This document shows, one piece after another, positions 8,950 through 17,483 of a DNA stretch of 64,000 nucleotides. Within the stretch, counting starts at the first letter, position 1. The number at the start of each line of letters is the position of its first letter. Location of the stretch: positions 1-64,000 of the forward strand of contig NZ_JAGETY010000004.1 in the NCBI RefSeq assembly GCF_017571525.1, written 5' to 3'. The DNA is from Hymenobacter sp. BT559. GTDB lineage: Bacteria > Bacteroidota > Bacteroidia > Cytophagales > Hymenobacteraceae. Both the position numbers and the translations under genes were made by a program. The notes under the pieces are model-generated. The model had not been told where the DNA came from and did no database searches. It worked only from the letters and a program-made list of their open reading frames with translations.

Positions 8950-11292
8950 CTACTGCACCTCCAGGCGCGGGTCGGGGCGGGGCGTCATCTGGTAGTCATG
9001 GGGCGGGGTGGCGCCGGCCAGGTTCTGGACGAAGTAGTCCCAGCGGCGGCGGGTCATGTAAGGCGAAGCTTGGCCGTAGCCGTGCAGGGCCTGCGGAAAC
9101 ACCACCAGATCGTAGCTCTTATTAGCCTTGGTGAGGGCGTCCACTACCAGCCAGGTATTGTAGGGTGGCACGTTGTTGTCCATCAAGCCGTGGGCTAGCA
9201 TCAGCTTGCCTTTCAGGTTTTTAGCAAATGACGCATTATCCTGGTTATCGTAGCTGGTGGTGCCGTCGAGGTTAGTTTTTAACAAGCCGATGTAGCGCTC
9301 GGCCCAGTCGTCCTCATAGTTACGGTTTTCGTGGTTGCCCGACTCCGAAATGCCCACTTTAAAGAAATCGGGGTAGCGAAACATGGCCGCCGCCGTGGCG
9401 TAGCCCCCGCCCGAGTGCCCCCAGATGCCGGCCCGCTCCAGGTCGATGTAGGGGTAGCGCTGGGCTAGCTGGCGCATGCCGGCCACCTGGTCGCCGAGAG
9501 TATTTTCGGCCATGTTGCCGTAGCAGGCATCGTGGTAGCTCTTGGAGCGCAGCGGGTTGCAGCTGCCCTCAATCACCACCACCACAAACCCCAGCTCGGC
9601 TAGGGCCTGGTTGTCGTTGCGGGCCGAGGAAAACGCCCAGCTACCCACGCCGCCGCCCTGCGGGCCGGGGTATATGTAGTTGATAATCGGGTATTTCCGG
9701 GCTGGGTCCAGCTTGGTAGGCGTGAATAGCAGGCCGTACAGGTCCGTCTGTCCATCATGCCCTTTCACGGTGATGGGCGTGGGCGCCTTCCAGCCGGTAG
9801 CAGTGAGGCGCGAGATGTCAGTTTTCTCCAGCGTCGTAATCAGCTTGCCATCAAGGCCGCGCAACACGCTTACGGGCGGCACATTGGGCTGCGAGTAGCT
9901 GTCTACGAAGTAGCGGCCCGAGGGCGCAAACGCCACCTGGTGGTTGCCGGCCTCGGGTGTGAGCAGCGTTAGGTGCTTGCCATCGAGGCCAATGCGGTAG
10001 AGCTGGGTGAAATACGGGTTGGCGGCCTCGCGGCCATCGGCCAGGAAATAGAGCTGGCGGGCCTGCTCGTCTACTTTCAGCAGCTGCGTCACGAGCCAGT
10101 TACCCTTGGTAATCTGATGCTTGACCTTACCCGTGGTGGCATCGTAGAGGTACAGGTGGCCCCAGTTATCGCGCTCCGAATACCAGATAATTTCCTTGGT
10201 TTTGGGCAGGTAGCGCCAGTTGATGGCGTGCTGGCCCGACTCGTACTGCGTGGGCACGGTTTCGGTAAACACCTCGCGCACGGCGCCGGTAGCGCCATCG
10301 GCCACGCGCATTTTCTCCACCTTGTGGTCGCGCGAGGTCGACACGAAGGCTAGCTGCGTGCCATCGGCGCTCCAATCCACATCATCGAAGGTGCCGCTGC
10401 TCGAAATATCGTCCGAGAGCGAGGCCCGGTGCGGGTCGGCGGGCACTTGCAGGCGCACCACTTTGGCTGGACTCACTTCGATAATTACCCGCTCAATCAT
10501 CGCAATGTCCTTATCGCCGGCCAGCGGGTACTTCCAGCTTTGCAGCGTGGGGTGGCCCACGTTGGTGGTCACCAAGTACATATCGCCCACCTTGCGCTGG
10601 TCTTGCTGGAAGGTGGCGATTTTGCGCGAGTCGGGCGACCAGCGCAGCACGGGTGCGTCGCTCATCGTCCAGCCGGCGTTGTCGGTGGCGTAGCCGTAGT
10701 CCTTCACGCCATCGGTAGTGAGTTGGGTCGACTGGTTGGTTTTGGTATCGCGCACCCACAGGTTGTAGTCGCGGATGTAGGCGGCCAGGCGGCCATCGGG
10801 CGATACTACTTCATTGGCCGCGTTGGCGTTAGGGCCGGCGGGGGGGCTAGCCGCGGGCGGGTCGTCGGGGCTGAGCTGGCCGCTAGCCAGGGCATACCGG
10901 TAGCGCTTGCCGCCCGCTCCGAAAGCAATGGCCTGCCCATCGGGCGAATACGTGAAGCTGCGAAACGGCAGCCGGCTAGCCTCTACTGGCCGGCCGCTAG
11001 CGGTCGCAAGAGCGGTGGCTAGTTTGCTTTGGTCGAAGGCGGCGGTGCGGGTCTTGCGCGCCGGGTCAACCACGATAAACTCGCTACCCTGCGCCGTGGC
11101 GGTGCGGTACCAGAAGCGGCCATCGGGCAGCCAGTTGGGCTGGCCCATGCTATGGTCTATCAGCGGCTGGGTGTTGTAACTCATGAAGCGCTCGGCCCGG
11201 GCGTAGTCCTCGGCGGTGAGCGCGGGCTGCTGCGCGAGCGCCGGCCCGGCCAGGGGGCCAGCCAGCACGAGCGCCAGTACGTATTTCTGCAT
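8950..11292 (-). CDS. Secreted S9 peptidase, dipeptidyl-peptidase IV type
   Basis: This 780-residue protein starts with a signal peptide (about residues 1-20, ending ALAQ). The N-terminal part is a DPP-IV-type eight-bladed propeller, and the C-terminal part is an alpha/beta-hydrolase. The catalytic triad is readable: Ser627 in GHSGGG, Asp705 in HGLMDNNVPP and His737 in LHGYG, all in S9 order and spacing. It should release N-terminal dipeptides, typically Xaa-Pro, from peptides in the periplasm or outside the cell. The neighbouring secreted zinc protease runs in the same direction, about 225 bases upstream, with a long inverted repeat between them. Together they suggest use of external protein. 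Confidence 0.92.
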   Translation of the reverse strand: MQKYVLALVLAGPLAGPALAQQPALTAEDYARAERFMSYNTQPLIDHSMGQPNWLPDGRFWYRTATAQGSEFIVVDPARKTRTAAFDQSKLATALATASGRPVEASRLPFRSFTYSPDGQAIAFGAGGKRYRYALASGQLSPDDPPAASPPAGPNANAANEVVSPDGRLAAYIRDYNLWVRDTKTNQSTQLTTDGVKDYGYATDNAGWTMSDAPVLRWSPDSRKIATFQQDQRKVGDMYLVTTNVGHPTLQSWKYPLAGDKDIAMIERVIIEVSPAKVVRLQVPADPHRASLSDDISSSGTFDDVDWSADGTQLAFVSTSRDHKVEKMRVADGATGAVREVFTETVPTQYESGQHAINWRYLPKTKEIIWYSERDNWGHLYLYDATTGKVKHQITKGNWLVTQLLKVDEQARQLYFLADGREAANPYFTQLYRIGLDGKHLTLLTPEAGNHQVAFAPSGRYFVDSYSQPNVPPVSVLRGLDGKLITTLEKTDISRLTATGWKAPTPITVKGHDGQTDLYGLLFTPTKLDPARKYPIINYIYPGPQGGGVGSWAFSSARNDNQALAELGFVVVVIEGSCNPLRSKSYHDACYGNMAENTLGDQVAGMRQLAQRYPYIDLERAGIWGHSGGGYATAAAMFRYPDFFKVGISESGNHENRNYEDDWAERYIGLLKTNLDGTTSYDNQDNASFAKNLKGKLMLAHGLMDNNVPPYNTWLVVDALTKANKSYDLVVFPQALHGYGQASPYMTRRRWDYFVQNLAGATPPHDYQMTPRPDPRLEVQ

Positions 11293-11384
11293 AAGTGGTG
11301 GGCTAAAGAAGGTCTTATTGCGGGGCGAAAGGTAATGCTTGCAGGGCGGCCCTAGACTTTCTAAGTAAGCTTAATAAAGCAGAA

Positions 11385-11485
11385 GAACGTCATGCTGAGT
11401 TTGTCGAAGCATCTCTACCACGCCGCATGGATTAGTACCCCACGCGGCGTGGTAGAGATGCTTCGACAAGCTCAGCATGACGTTC
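11385..11485. repeat. Inverted repeat, 42-bp arms, GAACGTCATGC family
   Basis: Arms 11385-11426 and 11444-11485 are reverse complements with a single mismatch and a 17-base loop. The outer ends read GAACGTCATGCTGAG. Related elements with the same outer end lie at 14223-14256 and 33327-33414. It sits between two same-direction protease genes. A T-run is weak, so this is more likely a dispersed palindromic repeat than a simple terminator. Confidence 0.85.
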
Positions 11486-11517
11486 CTATTTTCAAATAGT
11501 TACTCTGTTATCCTTCT

Positions 11518-14061
11518 TTAATACGTTACCTCATCGCCCAAAAAGTCCAGCCCCGGCATGCCGATGGGCGCGCCGGGGGGCATATCCAGGGCCGGGGCGG
11601 GCGTGAATTTGTTGGGGTCGTCCTCAAACTTGCGAATCTGGGCCAGGCCAAACAGCAGGCTGGCTTTCTGGCGTGGGGTGGCGCTGGGCAGCTGATTGGT
11701 CATCCACTGCTTCAGATTATCAACGGCCAGCAGGCCCTGGCCGCGCACCGTTTCCGAGGCGTTGGCATCGGCCGCTAGCTGCAGCAAATACTTCAGCGTC
11801 ACGTTGTTTACCACTATCTGCACCTCGCCGGGATAGCCCGCAGCTAGGGGGGCTTTCCAGGTCTGAGCCAGCAGCTTATCCACCACCGGCAGGAAGCCGG
11901 GCTGCTCGGCATCGCGGGCCTGGTACTCGATGAGGCGGGCCGCCCGCTCGGGGTTGAGCAGCACCGCCAGGGTCGGGGCAGCCGCGGCTTCGGCCACGGC
12001 CAGGGGGTCGAAGGCGATGCCGGTGCGGCTGCCGGGGGTTTCGACGGTGGCGGAGTAGCCGGCCGGGCGGGGCGGCAGCTGGGTTAGCAGCTTTTCGGGC
12101 AGCACTAGCGCGGCCGGGCTGATAGTAGCTAATAGGGCATTCAGCGCCTTCCACTGCTCGGCGGGGGCTACCAGGCGGGTGGGCACCTGACCGTCGCCCT
12201 TCACGGCGGGCGTGAAGTAGAGGCCGCCAAGCGTTTTGGCGGTGGCGGCTACCTGGTAGCGGTGCAGCAAGTACATGGGCACCAGCACGTCTTCGAGGGT
12301 GGCTAGCGGGGCGCCGGTCGGCAAGGCATTGGCCGAAAAGGTATCGAGCACGTGCCGCCGCACGGCCATGAGCTGGGTGAGCTGGGCCACGGGGTCGGAG
12401 CCGTCGTCCCACTGGCTCGACAGCGGGTGCAGCGAAATGGTGGGGTCGTAGGCGAACAGGTGGCCCTGCGCCAGCGTTTCCTTCATGATGGCCGCTAGCC
12501 CGGCGGCCTCGTTGGTGCCCTTTGGGAAGTCCTGGTAGCCCCACAGGATGGCCCGCTTATCCCAGCTACCGATGCCGGTATCGTAGGCCTTCGACACATC
12601 GAGGGTACCATCGGCTTTCAGCACGATACGCGGAAATGGGTAGTCCATCACCGAACTGCGGTCGCGCACGCTGGCGGCAAAGTTGTGAAACAGCCCTAGC
12701 GTGTGCCCTATTTCGTGGGCCGACAGCTGCCGCACGCGCGCCAGGGCCAGCTCTTGCAGCGGCTTGGTGTCGGGGTGGTCGGTTTTGTAGGGTTGCAACA
12801 GGCCTTCGGCCAGCAGATAGTCCTGCCGGTGGCGGTCGGAGCCCAGCGTGACAACGCCCTTGATAATCTCGCCGGTGCGCGGGTCGATATAGGACGAGCC
12901 GAACGAAAACGCCCGCGGGTTGCCGGCCCGGTCTACCCAGTTCACCACATTGTAGCGAATGTCCATGGGGTCGGCACCCTCCGGCAATTCCTTTACAATA
13001 AAGGCATTGCGGTAGCCGGCGGCCTCAAACGCCTGGTTCCACCACGAGCCGCCCTCGATGAGCGCGCGCTTGATGTCGGGCGGCGCGCCGCGGTCTACAT
13101 AGTACACGATGGGCGCCACGGGGTCGCTTATTTTGGCGCCCGGGTTTTTCTTTTCGAGCCGGTGGCGCCGAATGGAGCGCTGCTCCAGCGGCTCGGTCAT
13201 GGGCACCGAAAAATCCTGGTACGTAAACGGGTTGAAGCCCGAGCGCGGGTCAAACGGCCGCATTTCGAAGCCCGGCGGAGGCAGCTCCACAAACGACTGG
13301 TGCATGCGCACGGTCACGGCGTTGGGGTCGGGCGCCAGGCCGGCGCTGCCAAAGCCAAAGTCGTTGCCGCCGCTGCTAGGCCCTCCCACAAACGTCACTA
13401 GGGCCTCAAACTCGGTGTTCTTCGGAAAATTCTTCGTGTTGTCGGGGTACACTGCCGAGCGCGTTTCGTCGAAGCGGTAGGGCGCTGGGGCCGGCCCGCT
13501 AGCCCCACCCCGCAGGCCCGCGAAGTTGCGCCGGCCGAGCTGGTCGGTCAGCTTCTGGCTGTCGCGCACCAGGAAGGGCGTGAGGTCGAGCAGCACCTTG
13601 TCGCCCTCCACGGCCACTGGCGCAAAGCCCCAGATGACGGACTTGGCAAAGGCACTTTCTGCGGCGCGCTGCTCATCGGGGTTCTTGCCCGAGGCGCGGT
13701 AGGCGTAGTTGGGCTCCAAAAGCATCACCTTAGGCCCTACTTTCACAAACTTGGCGATGGCCGACGAGGCCCCGCCGCGCTCGGGCCCGCCCAGCCCAAC
13801 GCCATTGGTAAGCGAGCTGAAGTAGAGAAACTCCTGGTCGAAGCGGCTTACTTCAAGGTAGACCTTGCCGGTTTTGTCGTCGTAGTAAAACGGAAAGTAG
13901 CCGTCATATTTCTTCAGGCCCTGCGTGATGGTGCCGAGGCTAGCGGCGGGCTTGGCATCGGTGCGGGGGCTAGCGGGCGCGCCGGTGCTGGCGGGTGCCT
14001 GCGCGACGGCCAGCTGCGCAGTAGCTAGCAGCGTAGCCGAAAATAGTAAGAAGTGCTTCAT
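11518..14061 (-). CDS. Secreted zinc metalloprotease, DUF5117/DUF5118 type
   Basis: This 847-residue protein has a cleavable signal peptide (about residues 1-20). The zinc site is HEIGHTLGLFH, with ligands His449, His453 and His459 and catalytic Glu450, the extended metzincin motif. A downstream SVMDYP fits the Met-turn. The architecture (DUF5118, DUF5117, then a DUF4953-like metalloprotease domain) is common in Bacteroidota proteins of about 800-850 residues, so the length is normal. Substrates are unknown. It is probably periplasmic or surface located; no T9SS-type C-terminal domain is evident. Confidence 0.9.
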   Translation of the reverse strand: MKHFLLFSATLLATAQLAVAQAPASTGAPASPRTDAKPAASLGTITQGLKKYDGYFPFYYDDKTGKVYLEVSRFDQEFLYFSSLTNGVGLGGPERGGASSAIAKFVKVGPKVMLLEPNYAYRASGKNPDEQRAAESAFAKSVIWGFAPVAVEGDKVLLDLTPFLVRDSQKLTDQLGRRNFAGLRGGASGPAPAPYRFDETRSAVYPDNTKNFPKNTEFEALVTFVGGPSSGGNDFGFGSAGLAPDPNAVTVRMHQSFVELPPPGFEMRPFDPRSGFNPFTYQDFSVPMTEPLEQRSIRRHRLEKKNPGAKISDPVAPIVYYVDRGAPPDIKRALIEGGSWWNQAFEAAGYRNAFIVKELPEGADPMDIRYNVVNWVDRAGNPRAFSFGSSYIDPRTGEIIKGVVTLGSDRHRQDYLLAEGLLQPYKTDHPDTKPLQELALARVRQLSAHEIGHTLGLFHNFAASVRDRSSVMDYPFPRIVLKADGTLDVSKAYDTGIGSWDKRAILWGYQDFPKGTNEAAGLAAIMKETLAQGHLFAYDPTISLHPLSSQWDDGSDPVAQLTQLMAVRRHVLDTFSANALPTGAPLATLEDVLVPMYLLHRYQVAATAKTLGGLYFTPAVKGDGQVPTRLVAPAEQWKALNALLATISPAALVLPEKLLTQLPPRPAGYSATVETPGSRTGIAFDPLAVAEAAAAPTLAVLLNPERAARLIEYQARDAEQPGFLPVVDKLLAQTWKAPLAAGYPGEVQIVVNNVTLKYLLQLAADANASETVRGQGLLAVDNLKQWMTNQLPSATPRQKASLLFGLAQIRKFEDDPNKFTPAPALDMPPGAPIGMPGLDFLGDEVTY

Positions 14062-14222
14062 GCAGCGAAAGAAAGGATTTGCAGGCCGCAGTATAGCACC
14101 AAAACCAGCCTATTATAGCTTATTCATGGAAATTCTACTGCGCGGCGTCGCTCACACTAGGGGGCGGCAAGCGAGCAGTGCAGAAGGGCCGTAATACAAC
14201 GTGAGCCAACGGACTAAAAAAA

Positions 14223-14256
14223 GAACGCCATGCTGCGCAAGCGCAGCATGGCGTTC
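14223..14256. repeat. Short member of the GAACG(T/C)CATGC hairpin family
   Basis: Perfect 16-bp arms at 14223-14238 and 14241-14256 (GAACGCCATGCTGCGC and its complement) are separated by only AA. The outer end matches the longer elements at 11385 and 33327. It lies in the 254-base gap between the metalloprotease start and the lipoprotein stop; downstream of the lipoprotein gene it could act as a terminator. Nothing else is recognised in the gap. Confidence 0.75.
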
Positions 14257-14315
14257 CTTGGTTATATACGCTGTATTAAGGCTACGATGTAGTTGGAATA
14301 GTGCTCTTTTTGCGC

Positions 14316-14909
14316 CTAGCGGCGCTTTTTACTTTTGCTGCCGGGCGAAGGCAGCAGGGTCACGTTGAGCGGCTGGCCGTCGCGGCTGGTGGCGGTTTCG
14401 TCCTGGTAGCCGCCGTAGCCTACCGAGAACGTGTTTTCGCCGCTGGGCACTTCCAGGGTGTAGTTGCCATTGGCGTCGGTGCTGGTGCCTTTGGTGCTGC
14501 CGCGCAGCAGCACGGTGGCCCCTACCAGCGGGCGGCCGCTTTCGTCGAGCACGCGGCCGGCCTGGGTGTGGGTAGTGGGCGCGGCTGGCGTAGGGGCCGC
14601 TACCGGCTCGGGCGCCGGAGCGGCGGGAGCGGCTTCGGCCACGACCGGGGCGGGGGTGGCCGAAGCCGGAGCGGCGGGCGCGGGCTTCAGCAGCTTGGGC
14701 TTGGGCAGCACTTTAGCGGGTGCTGCCTTTGGGGCCTCAGCCGCTACCGGGGTTGGGGCTGCTACCGGCACGGCCACCGGAGCCGGCGCAGCAACTGGGG
14801 CAGCGGTTTCGGCAGTTGCCTCGGGCGTATGGCTACAGCTGGCTAGCCCTGCGGCGAGCAGCGGTGCGGCAAGCACCAGCCAGCCACGAACAGAAAGAAG
14901 GGAATTCAT
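14316..14909 (-). CDS. Lipoprotein with Ala/Pro-rich linker and CarboxypepD_reg-like domain
   Basis: This 197-residue protein has a lipoprotein signal ending in the lipobox LASC (Cys about 24). A long low-complexity linker rich in Ala, Pro, Val and Glu (about residues 30-110) could span the periplasm. The C-terminal region (GRVLDESGRPLVGATVLLRG onward) is a carboxypeptidase-regulatory-like beta-sandwich of the kind found at the N terminus of TonB-dependent receptors, here on its own. The protein ends in a basic KSKKRR. I infer an outer-membrane-anchored structural or carbohydrate-binding accessory role; function is unknown. Confidence 0.75.
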   Translation of the reverse strand: MNSLLSVRGWLVLAAPLLAAGLASCSHTPEATAETAAPVAAPAPVAVPVAAPTPVAAEAPKAAPAKVLPKPKLLKPAPAAPASATPAPVVAEAAPAAPAPEPVAAPTPAAPTTHTQAGRVLDESGRPLVGATVLLRGSTKGTSTDANGNYTLEVPSGENTFSVGYGGYQDETATSRDGQPLNVTLLPSPGSKSKKRR

Positions 14910-15055
14910 CGTGAAGAATAAAAAAGGTGCGGCAAGATAAGCGGCTTCTTCACTACGGGCAAGGCTCCCAATGACTCCCCCTAAAACAAGTTTCCCAACC
15001 GCCGGCTCATGGCCAGTAGTCGGGAAACTTAAGGATATGCTAGTGCGGGCCCTGG

Positions 15056-15514
15056 CTACAGGCGCTCGTCCTGCGGGCGTTGCACCGAGCCACCAGCCTG
15101 CTTGTCGCCCAGCTTTTGCTCGTGCATTCGGATGCCTTCGCCTTGCTCATCAAGCTCATAGCTGCCCTCCTCGGTGAAGCCGGGGCCCTGGGCTTGCTCA
15201 TTGGCGGTGGTGTGGTTGTTGCCACCCTGGGGCTCGGTTTCGGAGCCGCCGATGTGCAGGTTCTGCAGCTGGTCTTTCTGGTCGCTGCGCTGGGTGTAGG
15301 CGTTGGCGCCTACGTTGCGGTGGGCGCTGGCGTCGTCGCTCTGCTTGTTGTTGCTCTGGTCCTCCTGGTAGTCGCGCTGCTTCGCCAGCTCCTCATTGTG
15401 GCCCGCCGGAATACTGAGGGTCGGGTTCTGGTTGGGAGCGTCGGTTTGCTGGCCCTGGGTCTTAGCCTTGGGCGTGGTGCCGTCTTCTTCGAATAGCTCG
15501 TCGCTGAGTATCAT
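15056..15514 (-). CDS. Hydrophilic, probably disordered hypothetical protein
   Basis: This 152-residue protein is very rich in Gln, Asn, Glu, Asp and Gly, almost lacks hydrophobic stretches and has no signal peptide. It is predicted to be largely disordered. I chose the ATG at 15514 (MILSDELFEEDG) because codons further upstream code for unrelated, Pro/Tyr-containing residues with no conservation expected. It stands alone, with no operon. The composition recalls hydrophilins and general-stress proteins, which would suit a desiccation-tolerant bacterium, but that is only a compositional inference. Confidence 0.6.
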   Translation of the reverse strand: MILSDELFEEDGTTPKAKTQGQQTDAPNQNPTLSIPAGHNEELAKQRDYQEDQSNNKQSDDASAHRNVGANAYTQRSDQKDQLQNLHIGGSETEPQGGNNHTTANEQAQGPGFTEEGSYELDEQGEGIRMHEQKLGDKQAGGSVQRPQDERL

Positions 15515-15679
15515 AATCGGGGTGGGTGGTTTTACGTAGTAACTGGTTTGGTAGCTTGCGGGCCAGGCTAGTGCCTGCCGGGGCAAGCGTACGGATTGCC
15601 GCCGCCCCAGAGTGTACGCGCGGGCTAGCCCGAAGTTGACCCGGGCATTTTCTTTGCTTTTTTATTGCCTTTCTACCCC

Positions 15680-15913
15680 ATGGATTTTGCCAAGCTTTAC
15701 CGCCCCACTCACTTCAATTCCTGGCAGTTTATTGCCTTCACCGGGCTGCTGATGAGTGGCGGGGCTGAGCTACTGATGCGCTACCTGGTGCGCCGGCCGC
15801 TGCCCGCCGGCTACGGCTGGCTCTACGTGTGCTGGGCGGTGCTGTTTGTAGTGGGCGCGCTGGTAAATCTGTTTGGTAAGCCCGCCGCGCCGGGCCACCA
15901 CCATCACCACTAG
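15680..15913 (+). CDS. Small two-helix membrane protein with natural poly-His end
   Basis: This 77-residue protein begins MDFAKLYRP and has two hydrophobic segments (about residues 13-30 and 44-61), so both ends probably face the same side. The last residues are GHHHHH, directly before the TAG stop; the His codons are mixed CAC and CAT, so it is natural sequence. The TTG 15 bases upstream is less likely as a start. The family is not recognised. A His tail on a small membrane protein could bind metal. It precedes the efflux operon in the same direction, but a gap of about 200 bases with a palindrome separates them. Confidence 0.65.
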   Translation: MDFAKLYRPTHFNSWQFIAFTGLLMSGGAELLMRYLVRRPLPAGYGWLYVCWAVLFVVGALVNLFGKPAAPGHHHHH

Positions 15914-15942
15914 GTAAGCCCGGGCTTATTACGCATATCCGT

Positions 15943-15971
15943 CTTTTATTCAGCAATTTATTGAATAAAAG
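15943..15971. promoter_or_regulatory. AT-rich palindrome upstream of the efflux operon
   Basis: CTTTTATTCA at 15943-15952 pairs with TGAATAAAAG at 15962-15971. It is the only conspicuous symmetric site between the small membrane protein and the RND adaptor gene (ATG 16117). It could be an operator for the efflux operon or a weak terminator of the upstream gene; no T-run follows, which favours an operator. Confidence 0.4.
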
Positions 15972-16116
15972 CAGCTTGCGCTCAGCTGCTCATGGCCCCC
16001 TCACAACTCTGCCCGCCCCATCGGCCGTATAGCGGTGTCTGCCGGGATAGTTGCGGGCTTCGTCTTTTCCTGACGGATTGGCCCAGCCTAGTGGCCTGGC
16101 TTTACGTTTTAAGACG

Positions 16117-17304
16117 ATGCGCAACCGACTACCGAGCCTAACGGCTGGGCTGCTAGCCCTGCTGAGCCTAGCTGCCTGCGGCTCTAAAAAAGACGACACC
16201 GCCGCCGATGGCAAAGGCGGCAAGGATGGCAAAGATGGGCCCCAGCCCATTAAAGACTACCCCGTGCTCGTGGTAAAGCCCGATACAGTGACGCTTTACC
16301 AGGATTATCCGGCCACCATTCAGGGCCAGCAAAACGTCGAGATTCGCCCCAAGGTCGATGGCTTCGTCGAGGCTATTTATGTAGATGAGGGGGCTAGTGT
16401 GAAGAAAGGCCAGAAGCTCTTTCATATTTCGGCGCCCCAATACGAGCAGGCCGTGCGCACGGCCCGCGCCGGCATCAAAACCGCCCAGGCCGACGTGGAC
16501 GCCGCCCGGATGAATGTGCGCAAGGTGCAGCCGCTGGTGGCGCGCGGCATTATCAGCAAGTACGAGTTGGAAAGCGCGGAGTACACCCTCGAAAGCAAGC
16601 TGGCCGCGCTGGCCCAGGCCCAGGCTACCCTCTCCAATGCGCTTACCAACCTGGGCTACACCACCATTACGAGTCCGGTAGATGGCGTGATGGGCACCAT
16701 TCCAAACAAAATAGGCTCGCTGGTGAGCAGCACCTCGGCCGACCCACTCACCACCGTGTCGAGCATTGGCAACGTGTACGCCTACTTCTCGCTCAGCGAA
16801 AAGGCGCTGCTCAGCTTCACGCGCCGCCGGCCCGGAGCTACGCTGCAAGACAAGCTGGCCCATGTGCCCGATGTGCGCCTGGTGCTGGCCGATGGCACGG
16901 TATACACGTATCCGGGCCGCGTCGAAACCGCTATCGGTCAGATAAATACCGAAACCGGGGCTAGCAGCTTCCGCGCCACGTTTCCTAATCCGCAGGGCAT
17001 TTTGCGCAGCGGCAGCAGCGGCTCGGTGCGCACTTTTCAGCACATGGACAAGGCGCTCCTCATTCCGCAGAGCGCTACCTATGAGCTTCAGGGCAAGCAT
17101 TTTGCCTACGTGGTGGGCCGCGATACGGCCGCCCACGCCCTGCCCATCACGGTGGTGCCCACGCCCGATGGCAACTCGTTTGTGGTGCAAAAGGGCCTGA
17201 AGGCCGGCCAAGAGGTGGTGCTCGAAGGCATCAGCGCCCTGAAGGAAGGCACCAAAATCAGGCCCAAGGTGACGAAAAGCGCCAGGACCGAGATGTCGGG
17301 CTAG
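16117..17304 (+). CDS. RND efflux periplasmic adaptor (AcrA/MexA-type) lipoprotein
   Basis: This 395-residue membrane-fusion protein of a tripartite efflux pump has a lipoprotein signal ending in LAAC (Cys about 23), which anchors it to the inner membrane. Next come the barrel-sandwich half-motif (VEIRPKVDGFVEAIYVDEG), a coiled-coil hairpin (about residues 105-170), the second lipoyl half (TTITSPVDGVMG) and beta-barrel and membrane-proximal domains. The ATG at 16117 is preferred over an upstream TTG because it starts the signal peptide directly. It is the first gene of the adaptor-pump-channel operon; a 179-base gap precedes the pump gene. Confidence 0.93.
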   Translation: MRNRLPSLTAGLLALLSLAACGSKKDDTAADGKGGKDGKDGPQPIKDYPVLVVKPDTVTLYQDYPATIQGQQNVEIRPKVDGFVEAIYVDEGASVKKGQKLFHISAPQYEQAVRTARAGIKTAQADVDAARMNVRKVQPLVARGIISKYELESAEYTLESKLAALAQAQATLSNALTNLGYTTITSPVDGVMGTIPNKIGSLVSSTSADPLTTVSSIGNVYAYFSLSEKALLSFTRRRPGATLQDKLAHVPDVRLVLADGTVYTYPGRVETAIGQINTETGASSFRATFPNPQGILRSGSSGSVRTFQHMDKALLIPQSATYELQGKHFAYVVGRDTAAHALPITVVPTPDGNSFVVQKGLKAGQEVVLEGISALKEGTKIRPKVTKSARTEMSG

Positions 17305-17333
17305 CGGAATAGGACTACGGATTTTCCTCGACT

Positions 17334-17446
17334 GTCAGTGCAAGCCTGCCACGCAATCGCATCAGCATGACACCCGCGCCAAGTGGCTTTGCCAGGGGCG
17401 TTCAACTTTCGTGCTGGGGCGATTACTCTCCGGGCTCGCACTGACA
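17334..17446. other. Intergenic inverted repeat within the efflux operon
   Basis: TGTCAGTGCAAGCC near 17334-17347 and GGCTCGCACTGACA near 17433-17446 pair with one mismatch across an 85-base loop. The gap between adaptor and pump genes is long for an operon, so this could affect mRNA processing or expression ratio. No promoter is clear apart from AT-rich sequence just before the pump start. Confidence 0.4.
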
Positions 17447-17483
17447 ACCGCCTTTATATAAGCTATTATAAAACAGGGATTTT

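Noticed and set aside
15896..15913. Vector-derived His tag or contamination
   Set aside because: Mixed CAC/CAT codons, five rather than six His, native flanks and no vector sequence around it.
16168..17211. 347-residue open frame antisense to the RND adaptor gene
   Set aside because: Shadow frame; residues are composition-driven (Ala, Gly, His, Arg) and the sense gene is complete.
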